DNA of 64,000 nucleotides from an uncultured Slackia sp. (GTDB lineage Bacteria > Actinomycetota > Coriobacteriia > Coriobacteriales > Eggerthellaceae). Position numbers and translations under genes: made by a program. Positions 45,223 through 54,737 of the stretch are shown in pieces (the first letter of the stretch is position 1; each line of letters starts with the position of its first letter). The DNA is taken from assembly GCF_959608125.1 (NCBI RefSeq), contig NZ_CAUHPG010000001.1, positions 62,001-126,000 of the forward strand, in the 5' to 3' direction. The notes beneath the pieces are model-generated. The model ran no database searches. It saw nothing but the letters and a program-made list of their open reading frames with translations, and was not told where the DNA came from.

Positions 45223-45315
45223 ATTCGTCTCTCCTTCAATCGAGGTGCAACAAGGGAATCCGCAGGTTTTCAACCTCCCTTTCGGACCCATCATAAAAAA
45301 GAGCTTCGTGTAAAA

Positions 45316-45400
45316 CATTAGCTACCAGCTAATGACGGAACGAGCGGCGATTATTCGAATCGCGCATTAAATTAATGCAAAACACCAGTTAAAACACCAT
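45316..45400. promoter_or_regulatory. two AT-rich palindromes upstream of the DUF5067 lipoprotein gene
   Basis: CATTAGCT-ACC-AGCTAATG (45316-45334) and GCATTAA-A-TTAATGC (45364-45378) are perfect palindromes 46 bases apart. Direct repeats AAAACACCA follow at 45379 and 45391. They lie 95-155 bases before the start codon and look like operator sites in the 45223-45512 gap. Confidence 0.5.
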
Positions 45401-45445
45401 ATCAAACGCCTCAATCCCTCACTACTGTCCCGATTTAGGAAAAGA

Positions 45446-45482
45446 GAAAAGGGTGCCGACCGAAGTCGACACCCTTCGAAAA
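45446..45482 (-). terminator. terminator after gatB
   Basis: AAGGGTGTCGAC and GTCGGCACCCTT (one mismatch) form a hairpin followed on the minus strand by TTCTCTTTT. Confidence 0.85.
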
Positions 45483-45512
45483 GGAATCCTTATACTCGGG
45501 CGAGCGGCTCAA

Positions 45513-47081
45513 CTAGCCGAGCTTTTTCGCCAGAATCTGATTGATCATCTTCGGGTTGCCCTGGCCGCGCATCTGCTTCATGCACTGGCCGACGAAGAAG
45601 CCGATCAGCTTGGTCTCGCCCTCTTTGTAGCGAGCGGCCTCGTCGGGATGGGCGGCGATGACCTCGTCGACCACAGCTTCGATCGCGCCCGTGTCGCTGA
45701 CCTGCTTCATGCCGCGCTCTTCCACGATGACCGCGGGATCTTTATCCTCGTCGACGATGGCGGCGAAGACCTCCTTGGCCTGTTTGGACGAAATAGCGTC
45801 GCTCGCCGTGAGCTTCACCAGTTCGACCGCACGGACGGGAGTCAACGCCGAAGCTTCCAAGTCGAACGACTCATCGGCATTCATGCGCGCCGTGATGTCG
45901 TTGATCACCAAGTTGGCCAGCGGCTTGGCAAGCTTCACGTCGCCGGCGGCCTCCATGGCCGCTTCGAAGAACGTCGACGTCACGCGATGCTCCACCAGGT
46001 GACGAGCGTCATAGGCCGACAGGCCGAACTCGGCTTCGAAGCGTTTGGCCTTCTGGTCGGGCAACTCGGGAAGGCGCGAACGCACGTTGTCGATGAACTC
46101 ATCGGACAAATCGAACGGCGCCATGTCGGGTTCAGGGCACAGACGATAGTCGTCGGCGGTCTCTTTGACGCGCATCACGATGGTGCGTTTCGCGGAGGGG
46201 TCCCAGTGACGCGTTTCCTGATAAATCGTGCCGCCCTCTTCAAGAACCTGGGCCTGGCGGCAAATCTCGTACGCGAGGCCGTCATGCAGGTTCTTGAAGC
46301 TGTTCATATTCTTCAGCTCGGTCTTGGTGCCGAACTTCGTCTCGCCGCGGCGGCGCAGGCTGATATTGCCGTCGCAGCGCAGGCTGCCTTCTTCCATCGA
46401 GCAGTCGGAGATGCCGATGGCAAGATAGACCTGACGCAGCTTCTGCATGAACAGGCGCGCCTCTTCGGGCGTGCGCAGCTCGGGCTCGGTGACCAGCTCG
46501 ATCAGCGGGGTGCCGGCGCGGTTGTAATCGACCAGGCTGTGCGTGGCGCCGGCGATGCGTCCCTCGCCGCCGCCGATATGCACCATCTTGCCTGCGTCCT
46601 CTTCCATATGGATACGCGTGATGCCGACGTGCGCCACATAGCCGTCTTCGGTACGGGTGACGTTGCCGCGGCTTTCGCCCGGCTCAAGGCCGTCCAGATC
46701 GGCGCGCTCTTTGGCGCCCGGGCCGTCCACATCCAGGTCGAGATGGCCGCGCATGCAAAACGCGATCGGCCCCTGGGTGGTCTGGAAGTTCTTCGACATG
46801 TCGGGGTACATGTAGTTCTTGCGGTAGAACATGGAATGCTTCTCGATGTCGCAGTTGGTGGCCAGGCCGGCCAGTACGATCGACTCGATGGCGGCCTTGT
46901 TCGGCACGGGCAGGGCTCCCGGCAGGCCCAGGCATACGGGGCACGTGTGCGTATTGGGCTCGGCGCCGAACTCAAGCTTGCAACCGCAGAACATCTTCGT
47001 GTTCAGCGTGGTCAGCTCGGCATGGACCTCCAGGCCGATCACGGCCTCCCAATCCTGCAGTACTTCTTCGAGGGTTTTCAT
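45513..47081 (-). CDS. gatB: Asp/Glu-tRNA amidotransferase subunit B
   Basis: This 522-residue subunit of GatCAB carries the kinase/ATPase half. It activates mischarged Glu-tRNA-Gln or Asp-tRNA-Asn for amidation. WEAVIGLEVHAELTT near the start and the zinc-binding cysteines MFCGCKLEFG...CPVCLGLPG are present; YNRAGTPLIELVTEPE is the catalytic cradle signature. The C-terminal YqeY-like tail domain ends QGNPKMINQILAKKLG. It lies three bases after the gatA stop, completing a gatC-gatA-gatB operon read leftward. Length is normal. Confidence 0.97.
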   Translation of the reverse strand: MKTLEEVLQDWEAVIGLEVHAELTTLNTKMFCGCKLEFGAEPNTHTCPVCLGLPGALPVPNKAAIESIVLAGLATNCDIEKHSMFYRKNYMYPDMSKNFQTTQGPIAFCMRGHLDLDVDGPGAKERADLDGLEPGESRGNVTRTEDGYVAHVGITRIHMEEDAGKMVHIGGGEGRIAGATHSLVDYNRAGTPLIELVTEPELRTPEEARLFMQKLRQVYLAIGISDCSMEEGSLRCDGNISLRRRGETKFGTKTELKNMNSFKNLHDGLAYEICRQAQVLEEGGTIYQETRHWDPSAKRTIVMRVKETADDYRLCPEPDMAPFDLSDEFIDNVRSRLPELPDQKAKRFEAEFGLSAYDARHLVEHRVTSTFFEAAMEAAGDVKLAKPLANLVINDITARMNADESFDLEASALTPVRAVELVKLTASDAISSKQAKEVFAAIVDEDKDPAVIVEERGMKQVSDTGAIEAVVDEVIAAHPDEAARYKEGETKLIGFFVGQCMKQMRGQGNPKMINQILAKKLG

Positions 47082-47084
47082 GCT

Positions 47085-48566
47085 CTATTCACCTGCCTGG
47101 AACGCCGGCGCCACGGGAGCCGGGCCGTAGGCGGCCTCCAACGCGGCGGCCGCACGGAACATATTGACGTCTTTGAACTGAGGGCTGACCAGCTGGACGC
47201 CGATCGGCAGGCCGGTTTCGCTGCCCGGACCGCACGGAACGCTCATGCCGCCGTTGCCGGCGATGTTGATCGATACCGTGAAGATATCGGACAGATGCAT
47301 TTCCACGGGGTCGCCGATTTCGCCGAACTGGAACGCGGCGCGCGGGCTCGTAGGAATGAGGATGACGTCGCAGCTTTCGTAAGCGCGCTCGTAATCCTGC
47401 GTGATCAAACGACGGACCTGCTGTGCCGGATAGTAATACTTCTCGTAGACGCCCGCGGAAAGCAGGTAGCTGCCCAGCATGATGCGACGCTTGGCTTCCA
47501 TGCCGAAACCGCCGGCACGGCTGCCTTCGTACTGGCCGCCCAGGTCCTTATGGCCTTCGGCGCAATAGCCGTAGCGCACCGAATCGAAGCGGGCCAGATT
47601 AGAGAACGCCTCGCAGGGACCCAGCACGTAGTACGCGCTGATGGCGGCATCGGCATGGGGAAGCTCGACCTCGACGAGTTCGGCGCCGGCGGCCTCGAGC
47701 TTGGCGGCGGCCTCGTTCACCTTCTCCTTGACCTCTGCGGTCAGACCAGGCGCATCCATGAATCCGGGAACGATGCCCACCTTCATGCCCTCGACGCCCT
47801 GGGAAAGCGCGTCGACGAAATGCGGCGTGAAGTGCTGCGAGGTGCAGTCGCGCGGATCGAAGCCGCACAGGGCGTCCATCGCATAGGCGGCGTCTTCGAC
47901 GCTTCGCGTGAAGGGGCCCACCTGGTCGAGCGAGCTACCGAAGGCGACCACGCCATAGCGAGACACCATGCCATAGGTGGGCTTGACGCCCACGACGCCG
48001 CAAAAGGAAGCGGGCTGGCGAATCGATCCGCCGGTGTCGGAGCCCAGCGTGATGCACGCCATGCCCGCAGCGGCCGCGGCGGCCGAACCGCCCGACGAAC
48101 CGCCGGGAACACGGGAAAGATCCCAAGGATTCTTCGTAGGGCCGAACGCGGAGGTTTCCGTGGAAGAGCCGAACGCGAACTCGTCCATATTGAGCTTGCC
48201 CAGCGGAAGGCCGCCCGCCTCGACAAGACGGGAAACGCACGTCGCGGTATAGGGAGACACGTAATTCTCCAGCATCTTAGATGAGCAGGTAGTATGCGTG
48301 CCCTCCATGTTCATGTTGTCTTTGAATGCCACGGGCACGCCGGCGAGCGGACCCATCTGCTCGAACGTGCCGTCCGCAACGGCCGCATCGATCCTGTCGG
48401 CCGCGGCGAATGCAGCGTCTTCGGTCAATTCGAGATAGGCGTGGACGTCGGCATCGGCTTTCGCGATATGTTCGAACGACGCCTGGGCCACCTCGCGCGC
48501 GGAGAATTCGCCTGCGGCGATTCCCTCATGGATCGCACGCACGCCCATATCGGTGTTGTATGCCAT
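47085..48566 (-). CDS. gatA: Asp/Glu-tRNA amidotransferase subunit A
   Basis: This 493-residue amidase makes ammonia from glutamine for GatCAB. PLAGVPVAFKDNMN holds the triad Lys (about 78), and GGSSGGSAAAAAAG and LGSDTGGSIRQPA hold the cis-Ser and nucleophile Ser of the Ser-cis-Ser-Lys triad. RIMLGSYLLSAG follows. The start ATG at 48564-48566 shares one base with the gatC stop (TAATG), which indicates translational coupling. The enzyme works in the cytoplasm with GatB and GatC. Length is normal. Confidence 0.97.
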   Translation of the reverse strand: MAYNTDMGVRAIHEGIAAGEFSAREVAQASFEHIAKADADVHAYLELTEDAAFAAADRIDAAVADGTFEQMGPLAGVPVAFKDNMNMEGTHTTCSSKMLENYVSPYTATCVSRLVEAGGLPLGKLNMDEFAFGSSTETSAFGPTKNPWDLSRVPGGSSGGSAAAAAAGMACITLGSDTGGSIRQPASFCGVVGVKPTYGMVSRYGVVAFGSSLDQVGPFTRSVEDAAYAMDALCGFDPRDCTSQHFTPHFVDALSQGVEGMKVGIVPGFMDAPGLTAEVKEKVNEAAAKLEAAGAELVEVELPHADAAISAYYVLGPCEAFSNLARFDSVRYGYCAEGHKDLGGQYEGSRAGGFGMEAKRRIMLGSYLLSAGVYEKYYYPAQQVRRLITQDYERAYESCDVILIPTSPRAAFQFGEIGDPVEMHLSDIFTVSINIAGNGGMSVPCGPGSETGLPIGVQLVSPQFKDVNMFRAAAALEAAYGPAPVAPAFQAGE

Positions 48567-48874
48567 TACTGATCACCTCCGCCGAGGATGGCCGGAATCA
48601 GGAAGCTGCCGTCTTGCTGCTTCGGAGCATTGGCGAGCGCCTGCTCCTGCGTGAAGGACTCCTCCACCACGTCTTCGCGCATGACGTTATGAAGGCCTCC
48701 GATAGGATGGAACGTAGGCTCCACGCCATCGAGCTCGAAGTGCGTGATCGGCTCGAGCGTGGCGATGATATTGTTAAGATCGACGGTCATCTGGGCGACT
48801 TCCTGGTCGTCGAGCCCGATGCGCGCGTACGTCGCAATGTCGCGCACGTCTTTTTCAGTCAGGCGTTCTGCCAT
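48566..48874 (-). CDS. gatC: Asp/Glu-tRNA amidotransferase subunit C
   Basis: This 102-residue subunit stabilises GatA. VRDIATYARIGLDDQEVAQMTVDLNNIIATLEPI is typical of GatC, and the C-terminal part ends LIPAILGGGDQ, where the family ends in a conserved FxVPRVL-like segment. It is the first gene of the gatCAB operon. The ATG at 48872-48874 is preceded by TTGGAGGATGCTGC, and a -10 candidate TATCAT lies at 48930-48925 on the minus strand. Confidence 0.93.
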   Translation of the reverse strand: MAERLTEKDVRDIATYARIGLDDQEVAQMTVDLNNIIATLEPITHFELDGVEPTFHPIGGLHNVMREDVVEESFTQEQALANAPKQQDGSFLIPAILGGGDQ

Positions 48875-48996
48875 GCAGCATCCTCCAACCTCTCGTGTAT
48901 TCGTTGGTTTCGCTTAACTCGCCTATGATAGCAAAGGGCGAAGGACGCACGATCGCAAACGACGCAAGGGCACGATAACGACGGAGCAATTCGGCG

Positions 48997-49644
48997 CTAT
49001 TTCGGCGCGTCTCGGTCGACAGGCGGCTCCATATCGAGTCTCAAAGCCTGCTCCACCACGCGCATCAGCTTTTCATCGCTTATCTGCGGATCGATCTTCA
49101 AAAGACCGACCAGGCCGAACAGCATCACGCAGAACATCTCGAACAGCAAATCGATTTTCACGTCGTGATAGCGCCCATATTCCTCCGCTACGTTCTTGCA
49201 CAGGAAATCGGCCGTCTCGCGCACGGCGCGGACATCGAATGAATCGCGCACTCCCAGCTCTTCGAGCACCGCGATCATCGGACGCGGGCCGTTGGCATCG
49301 TAGAGCGTGCGACGCAGCGTCGCCATGCAATCGCGCAAGGCCTCGGGCATCGCTCCGAGGCGACGCGTCTCGTTCCATACCGCGACGCTTTCGACGATAT
49401 CGGCGACGTAGTCGTCAAGTACGGCGGCAACCACGTCGTTTTTACTCGAGTAATAATAGTAGAAGAGTTCGCGCGTGATGCCGGCCTCGGCCGCAATGTC
49501 TTTGACGGTGGTAGAGGCCACGCCTTTCGCTTCGAACAGATCGCGCGCAGCTTGCATGATGTCGCTCGCTCGCCCCTCGATGCGCCGGCCTTTTTTATAT
49601 GCCTCGCGCGCCTCGGGCGACGAAGCCGTCGATTCGAATCGCAT
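48997..49644 (-). CDS. TetR-family transcriptional regulator
   Basis: This 215-residue protein has an N-terminal TetR DNA-binding domain at about 25-75. The helix-turn-helix reads AARDLFEAKGVASTTVKDIAAEAGITRELFYYYYSSKNDVVAAVL. The rest is helical ligand-binding domain (MATLRRTLYDANGPRPM, DLLFEMFCVMLFGLVGLLK). It would repress neighbouring genes until a ligand binds. The ATG at 49642-49644 follows GGGGAGGG. It is the last of three minus-strand genes after the unfamiliar membrane protein and acyl-CoA ligase, but a terminator separates it from the membrane-protein gene. Confidence 0.87.
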   Translation of the reverse strand: MRFESTASSPEAREAYKKGRRIEGRASDIMQAARDLFEAKGVASTTVKDIAAEAGITRELFYYYYSSKNDVVAAVLDDYVADIVESVAVWNETRRLGAMPEALRDCMATLRRTLYDANGPRPMIAVLEELGVRDSFDVRAVRETADFLCKNVAEEYGRYHDVKIDLLFEMFCVMLFGLVGLLKIDPQISDEKLMRVVEQALRLDMEPPVDRDAPK

Positions 49645-49698
49645 GCGCTCACCCTCCCCTGGAAACACGACGCATTCCCCCTGCGCCGCATGCATGCA

Positions 49699-49731
49699 AA
49701 AAGGCGTCCGCGACGAAAAGCGGACGCCTTC
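49699..49731 (-). terminator. terminator after the membrane protein gene
   Basis: AAGGCGTCCGC and GCGGACGCCTT form a hairpin followed on the minus strand by TTTTT. Confidence 0.85.
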
Positions 49732-49800
49732 ATTATATCGCTCGAATCGACCCCCATCGGATCCATTCGTTTGAGCGGCATGCGCAGAAAAACACGATGC

Positions 49801-50763
49801 CTAGATATTCTCCTCGAGGACGCTCTTGTACACCTTGGTATCGGCGTAGAGCTCGTCTTTGACGGGGTTGAGTTTGTTCTTGCGAATCTTGTTGAACTGA
49901 TAGATCGCAAGGGCGACGTTGCTCGCCAGAGCAACGAAGCTCACCGCGAAGAAGGCTGCGGGATTATGCGTGGTGGGAATGGGCGCCAGCACGTCGGCGA
50001 ACTGCGGGACGGTCATCACGAACATGATCCACAGCGCAAGCGTCTGGGCGCGATGCTGCAGCCAGGCACCGCGCTTGATGAAAAACGTCGGAATGGTGCA
50101 GGAGAGAAGCAGGGCCAGGCCGCAATAGGCGGAGTGGTCGGAAATGCAGTTATAGGTGTAGGCGAAGTTCCAGAAATCGTATGCCAGAATCCATGCCCAG
50201 ATCATATCGGGCCAGATCATGTCGCGGGTCTTATCCTTCGAGATGACGATGCCGACCCAGCCGCATATCGTGACGATGTTCAAGATGCCGGCGATGCCGT
50301 TCATGATGTTCCAGGGGCCGGACATGGTCCAGAGGTTTTCCACCGTGCCGCCCTGCCACAGGCCGAAGCTGAACACCTGGAAATCGCGGATGACGGCCTC
50401 GGCGATGTTGATGGCCAAGATCAGCGGCGGGAAGCACAGCGCCCATTTCTTCTCATACAGATAGCGGGCCTTGCCGTCGGCGCCCTTCCAATGCACGAAA
50501 CGCAGCGCCATGAAGCCGAGGCAGCCTGCCAAGGCCGAATAGGTCTTCACCCAGTTGAACCACGTGCCCGTGCCGTATTCGTTGCCCGGAGCCGCAGTGG
50601 TGGGCCACACGAAGATCGTCAGCACGACGGGCAGCACGGCGAACAGCGCGATGCCGCCCCATTTGCTCGTGCGGCCGAACTCGTTGAACGCCATCAAAGC
50701 GAATAGAATGAACAACCAGATGGCCCAATACGACATGTCGGCCGCTTGATACAGGATTCCCAT
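49801..50763 (-). CDS. multi-pass membrane protein of unknown function (DUF5692-like)
   Basis: This 320-residue protein has eight or nine predicted membrane helices. I cannot place it in a well-studied family; it resembles a family I remember as DUF5692 from Eggerthellaceae. Distinctive motifs are WAIWLFILFALMAFNEFGRTSKWGG near the start, WFNWVKTYSALAGCLGFMALRFVHW, YEKKWALCFPPLILAINIAEAVIRDFQ, and YDFWNFAYTYNCISDHSAYCGLALLLSC. Many conserved Trp, Tyr and charged residues lie within the membrane, suggesting an enzyme or carrier, not a simple anchor. The ATG at 50761-50763 follows AGAGGGGAG. It is followed by a terminator and lies between a TetR gene and an acyl-CoA ligase gene. Confidence 0.7.
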   Translation of the reverse strand: MGILYQAADMSYWAIWLFILFALMAFNEFGRTSKWGGIALFAVLPVVLTIFVWPTTAAPGNEYGTGTWFNWVKTYSALAGCLGFMALRFVHWKGADGKARYLYEKKWALCFPPLILAINIAEAVIRDFQVFSFGLWQGGTVENLWTMSGPWNIMNGIAGILNIVTICGWVGIVISKDKTRDMIWPDMIWAWILAYDFWNFAYTYNCISDHSAYCGLALLLSCTIPTFFIKRGAWLQHRAQTLALWIMFVMTVPQFADVLAPIPTTHNPAAFFAVSFVALASNVALAIYQFNKIRKNKLNPVKDELYADTKVYKSVLEENI

Positions 50764-50951
50764 GCGAACCGCTCCCCTCTCGTTCGATTCTCGCGCGCAT
50801 CGCGCGCATTCCCCTTCCATCACAGGCGGCGGAACGCGTCGGAGAAAACGAACGGCCGCACCGAGACGAATTCGATGCGGCCAGTATAAAAGCCATCCCA
50901 TCAGGGGTCTTTACAGGACTCGCTTGACTGTGCAAAGGACGGACACCCCGG

Positions 50952-52538
50952 CTATCGGACGGTATCGGAAACCTGATCGCAGCCCGATACGCGCCGTAAG
51001 CATTCCTTTTTCACCCTTTTCGCATCCACCTTTCCCGAAGGCGTGCGGGGAAGCTCGTCGAAAATCACGACATGGTCGGGGATCTTGTATTTAGCGATGC
51101 GTCCGCGCGCGAACTCTCGAAGCTCCAAAGGATCCGTACAGGAAGCTGCTCGAGAAAGCCTTACCGCGATGCAGGTCTGCTGGCCCAACACATCATGCGG
51201 CAATGCCGTGACGCAGCATTCCACGACATCGGGGCATTCGGCATAAACGTGCTCGAGTTCCGATCCGTAGATATTGTATCCGCCCCGGATGATCATATCG
51301 TCGATGCGCCCGCGAATACGCACATAGCCGTCTTCGCCTATCAAGGCGGCATCGCCCGTATGGATCCATCCGCCGGACATCACGGAAGCGGTCAGGTCGG
51401 GCCGTTTGAAGTAGCCCTTCATCTCGCAAGGGCTCGTGCAAACGAGCTCGCCTTCGCCGCATTCCAGCCATTCGCCCGTCGACGCGTCGATGACGCGAAT
51501 ATCGACATCGTCGAACGGACGGCCGACCGTCTGCGACACGCGTTCGGCGGAATCGTCCATCGAAGTCGCCGTGACGGCGCCCGCTTCGGTCGAGCCATAG
51601 CCCACCACGACATTGCAATGCAGGATATCGCGGATGTCGCGCACCAAGGCTTCGGGGCAATTGGCGCCGCCGATCAGTCCGGTACGGAGCGAAGAGGTAT
51701 CGCGCGGATCGACCCTCATGACATCGAGGGCACGCGCAAACATAGTAGGAACGCCGTAAAGCACCGTAGCCCTTTCGTTTTCTACCAAATCGAGCAGCCG
51801 CTCGGGGGTCGCATTGTCAGTCAGAAGAATCGTAGCCCCCATCGAGAGGGGCAAAATGACGCCTGCGTTCAAGCCGAACAGATGACAGACAGGCATCGGC
51901 ATGGCGAATACGTCGTCGGACGAAATGCGCATCGCCTCGCCGTAATCGCGCGCGGAACTGAACAGGGCGCGATGAACCAGCTCTATGCCTTTCGGCTCGC
52001 CGGTCGAACCCGACGTGAACGCGATGACGAGCGTCTGGGTTTCGGGGTCGAGCTCTACGGGATCGAAAACACCCTCGTCGAGCACATCGTCGAAGGCGAT
52101 GCAGCCCTCCATCGCAAAGCGAACCGCGATCACCATGCAGTCGGGACGGACGCGCATCGTGAAGCAGGCAACGTCTTCACGCGCGGCGAAGACGGCCTTG
52201 GCATCGGTCATCTCAAGACGCTCCTGAGCTTCGAGTCTGCCTGAAATCGCATTGTTCGGAACCAGGACGAGACCCATCTTGGCTGCGGCAAGAAACACCA
52301 CGACAGCTTCATGCCAATCGGGAAGAGCCGAAATGACCACATCCCCCTTTTCGAGCCCTCTTGCCGCAAGACCGCGCGCAAGGGCGTCGACGAGGGCGTC
52401 GAGCTCGGCGTAACCCACCGTTTTCCCGCCAGGCTCTTTGATGGCCGTCTTATCCGGGTCGAGCCTCGCTCGATACGAAACCATCCTTTGCAGGTCGCAC
52501 CATTCCTCGCTCGCATATCCCCTATACCCATTCGACAC
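50952..52538 (-). CDS. acyl-CoA synthetase/AMP-binding ligase
   Basis: This 528-residue enzyme is an ANL-superfamily acyl/aryl-CoA ligase. The P-loop-like FTSGSTGEPKGIEL lies near 175, VGYGSTEAG near 315 is motif A4/A5, GWIHTGDAALIGEDGYVRIRGRIDDMI near 390 is the hinge, and the late catalytic Lys sits in RTPSGKVDAKR. It would activate a carboxylic acid as acyl-AMP, then CoA thioester. The GTG at 52536-52538 follows GAGGGGCGG; the N-terminus MSNGYRGYASEEW is normal for the family. The neighbouring membrane protein gene is in the same direction with a 188-base gap. Substrate unknown. Confidence 0.9.
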   Translation of the reverse strand: MSNGYRGYASEEWCDLQRMVSYRARLDPDKTAIKEPGGKTVGYAELDALVDALARGLAARGLEKGDVVISALPDWHEAVVVFLAAAKMGLVLVPNNAISGRLEAQERLEMTDAKAVFAAREDVACFTMRVRPDCMVIAVRFAMEGCIAFDDVLDEGVFDPVELDPETQTLVIAFTSGSTGEPKGIELVHRALFSSARDYGEAMRISSDDVFAMPMPVCHLFGLNAGVILPLSMGATILLTDNATPERLLDLVENERATVLYGVPTMFARALDVMRVDPRDTSSLRTGLIGGANCPEALVRDIRDILHCNVVVGYGSTEAGAVTATSMDDSAERVSQTVGRPFDDVDIRVIDASTGEWLECGEGELVCTSPCEMKGYFKRPDLTASVMSGGWIHTGDAALIGEDGYVRIRGRIDDMIIRGGYNIYGSELEHVYAECPDVVECCVTALPHDVLGQQTCIAVRLSRAASCTDPLELREFARGRIAKYKIPDHVVIFDELPRTPSGKVDAKRVKKECLRRVSGCDQVSDTVR

Positions 52539-52703
52539 AGGACCACCGCCCCTCTTCCGGATTTCCAGGCACCTCTTTCGGGAATCGTATCCCGCTCAAA
52601 AGGCAAACCATAGGGGCGATCGACCCGCATTGCCCATCGTCGAATATGCAGGTAGACACATTGAACGCCGTTTGCGGACATCCTTTCGAAAGCGTCCGGA
52701 AAC

Positions 52704-52738
52704 ACGACGCCCCCGATGCGTCGAAATCGGGGGCGTCA
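52704..52738 (-). terminator. terminator after recQ
   Basis: GACGCCCCCGAT and ATCGGGGGCGTC form a perfect 12-bp hairpin. The T run on the minus strand is weak. Confidence 0.65.
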
Positions 52739-52774
52739 TGGAGCCTATCTGTAGAAATAACCGAGCCGCTCCGA

Positions 52775-54730
52775 TCACCGCTCTGCGGAAAATGCGGCGA
52801 TTTCGCCCAGGAACAGCGTCCCGTAACGCTCGAGTTTGCGCTCGCCCACGCCGTTGACCGTGAGGAATTCGTCGTCGTTGCACGGCATGCGGGCGCACAT
52901 ATCATGAAGCGTCTTGTCCGAGAACACCACGTACGGCGGGATGCCCTGCTCGTCGGCAAGGCGCTTGCGCAACGCACGCAATCGCTCGAACAGTTCGGCG
53001 TCGCCCGAACCCGACGAGCCGAACGCGGGCGCGCGCAGCGGGTCCCCCGAAGGCCGTTCACGCTTGATCTTCTTCATCGAGAACACGAAGCCATCGGCTT
53101 CGGCCTCAAGGACGCGCGGCCCGGCTTCGACCACCGGATACGTTCCGTCGGAAATGCCCAACAGACCTTCGGCCGCCAACAGCTCGATGACGTCTTTGAC
53201 CAGGTCGGCCGAATCATTCACCGTACCATAGCAAGACAGGCGGTCGAGCCCGCCATCCAACAGGCGCTTCGCCTTCGATCCGCGCACGATGTCGGCGATC
53301 ATCGACTTGCCGAACGAACCGTGCAGCTCGAGCACGCAGCGCACGCAGGCCTTTGCCACATCGGTGACATCGATCGTCTCGAAATCTCCCAGGCAATTCG
53401 AGCAATTCCCGCATCCGGGCGCATCCGCCTGCTCGCCTTCGACCGCTCGACCCGCGAATTCTTCGCCGAAATATTTCAGGATATATGCACGCAGGCATCC
53501 CGTCGTGCGGCAATATCCCAGCATCCAATCGAGCATCCTGCGTTGAATCGCCTGAACGCGCTCGACGTCGTCTTCGACGACGCCATCGCTCAAGCCTACC
53601 CTGTCGATGAAATACCGGCAGGTCGACGTATCCCCGTCGTTCCAAAGCAGCAGGCATTCGGAAGGCTCACCGTCGCGTCCTGCACGACCGGCCTCCTGAT
53701 AATACGCCTCGATGCTCTTCGGCATATTGTGGTGGATCACGTAGCGCACATTCGACTTGTCGATGCCCATGCCGAAGGCGTTGGTGGCCACCATGACAAG
53801 CGCATCATCGTCGATGAAGCGCTGTTGGCTCTCTTGACGTTCGAGGACGCCCATACCCGCATGGTAGCGCGCCACTTCGACGCCTTGCGATGCGAGCCAA
53901 TCCGCCAAGTCGTCCACTTCTTTGCGTTTGTTGCAGTACACGATGCCGCTTTCACGCGGATGCTCGGCGATGTATCCGGCCACGCGGCGGCGCTTCGCCT
54001 TCGCATCGAGACGCTCTACCCCGAACGCCAGATTAGGACGGTCGAACCCCGTGACGATCGTCGCCGGATCGCGCAGCCCGAGCATCTCGGAGATATCGTC
54101 GCGTACGCGCTCGGTAGCCGTGGCCGTCAAAGCGACCACCGTCGGCCTTGTCGAGAACGATTCGATGAAATCGCGGATCTCGAGATAGGACGGACGAAAA
54201 TCCTGACCCCACTGCGAAACGCAATGCGCTTCGTCGATCGCCACCAAAGGAACGTGCACCTGGGCGATGAATTCGCGGAAGGAGGGATCCGCCAAACGCT
54301 CGGGCGCGACATACATGATCTTGTACGTGCCTTCGATCGCGCGACGCATGACGGTGCGCTGCTGGCCGGGCGTCAACGTAGAATTGATATACGAACCCCT
54401 CACGCCCGCATCGAGCAGCGCATGCACCTGATCGGACATAAGCGAAACAAGCGGCGAAACCACAAGCGCAAGGCCGGGCAAAACAATGCCCGGCACCTGG
54501 TAACACATGGATTTTCCCGCGCCCGTCGGCATGATTCCAAGCGCATCGCGCCCTGCAAGGACGGCATCCACGATGAAGCGCTGGCCTTCGCGGAAATCCT
54601 CGTATCCGAAATAACGGGACAAAGCGGCACGAGCGTCGTCCATCATCGGACGAGGCGCGTCGGCGGGTATGTCGCGCGCCCCGATTCCTGCGAATTCAGG
54701 GCGCGCGCCTTGATTTTCGAAAACGGACAT
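52775..54730 (-). CDS. recQ: ATP-dependent DNA helicase RecQ
   Basis: This 651-residue 3'-5' helicase has all RecQ parts. The Walker A region [10 protein letters not shown] is at 65-74, the DEAH box [19 protein letters not shown] near 163, and [20 protein letters not shown] is helicase motif VI. A zinc-binding RQC region with [14 protein letters not shown] and CGNCSNC follows. A winged-helix segment and an HRDC domain ([24 protein letters not shown]) close the protein. It acts in recombination and fork repair. The ATG at 54728-54730 follows AAGGCG. It starts seven bases after the aldo/keto reductase stop, so the two are an operon. Confidence 0.95.
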   Translation of the reverse strand: MSVFENQGARPEFAGIGARDIPADAPRPMMDDARAALSRYFGYEDFREGQRFIVDAVLAGRDALGIMPTGAGKSMCYQVPGIVLPGLALVVSPLVSLMSDQVHALLDAGVRGSYINSTLTPGQQRTVMRRAIEGTYKIMYVAPERLADPSFREFIAQVHVPLVAIDEAHCVSQWGQDFRPSYLEIRDFIESFSTRPTVVALTATATERVRDDISEMLGLRDPATIVTGFDRPNLAFGVERLDAKAKRRRVAGYIAEHPRESGIVYCNKRKEVDDLADWLASQGVEVARYHAGMGVLERQESQQRFIDDDALVMVATNAFGMGIDKSNVRYVIHHNMPKSIEAYYQEAGRAGRDGEPSECLLLWNDGDTSTCRYFIDRVGLSDGVVEDDVERVQAIQRRMLDWMLGYCRTTGCLRAYILKYFGEEFAGRAVEGEQADAPGCGNCSNCLGDFETIDVTDVAKACVRCVLELHGSFGKSMIADIVRGSKAKRLLDGGLDRLSCYGTVNDSADLVKDVIELLAAEGLLGISDGTYPVVEAGPRVLEAEADGFVFSMKKIKRERPSGDPLRAPAFGSSGSGDAELFERLRALRKRLADEQGIPPYVVFSDKTLHDMCARMPCNDDEFLTVNGVGERKLERYGTLFLGEIAAFSAER

Positions 54731-54737
54731 GAACGCC

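Noticed and set aside
45453..48284. 943-codon open frame opposite gatB and gatA
   Set aside because: Antisense to two clear core genes; no supporting motif.
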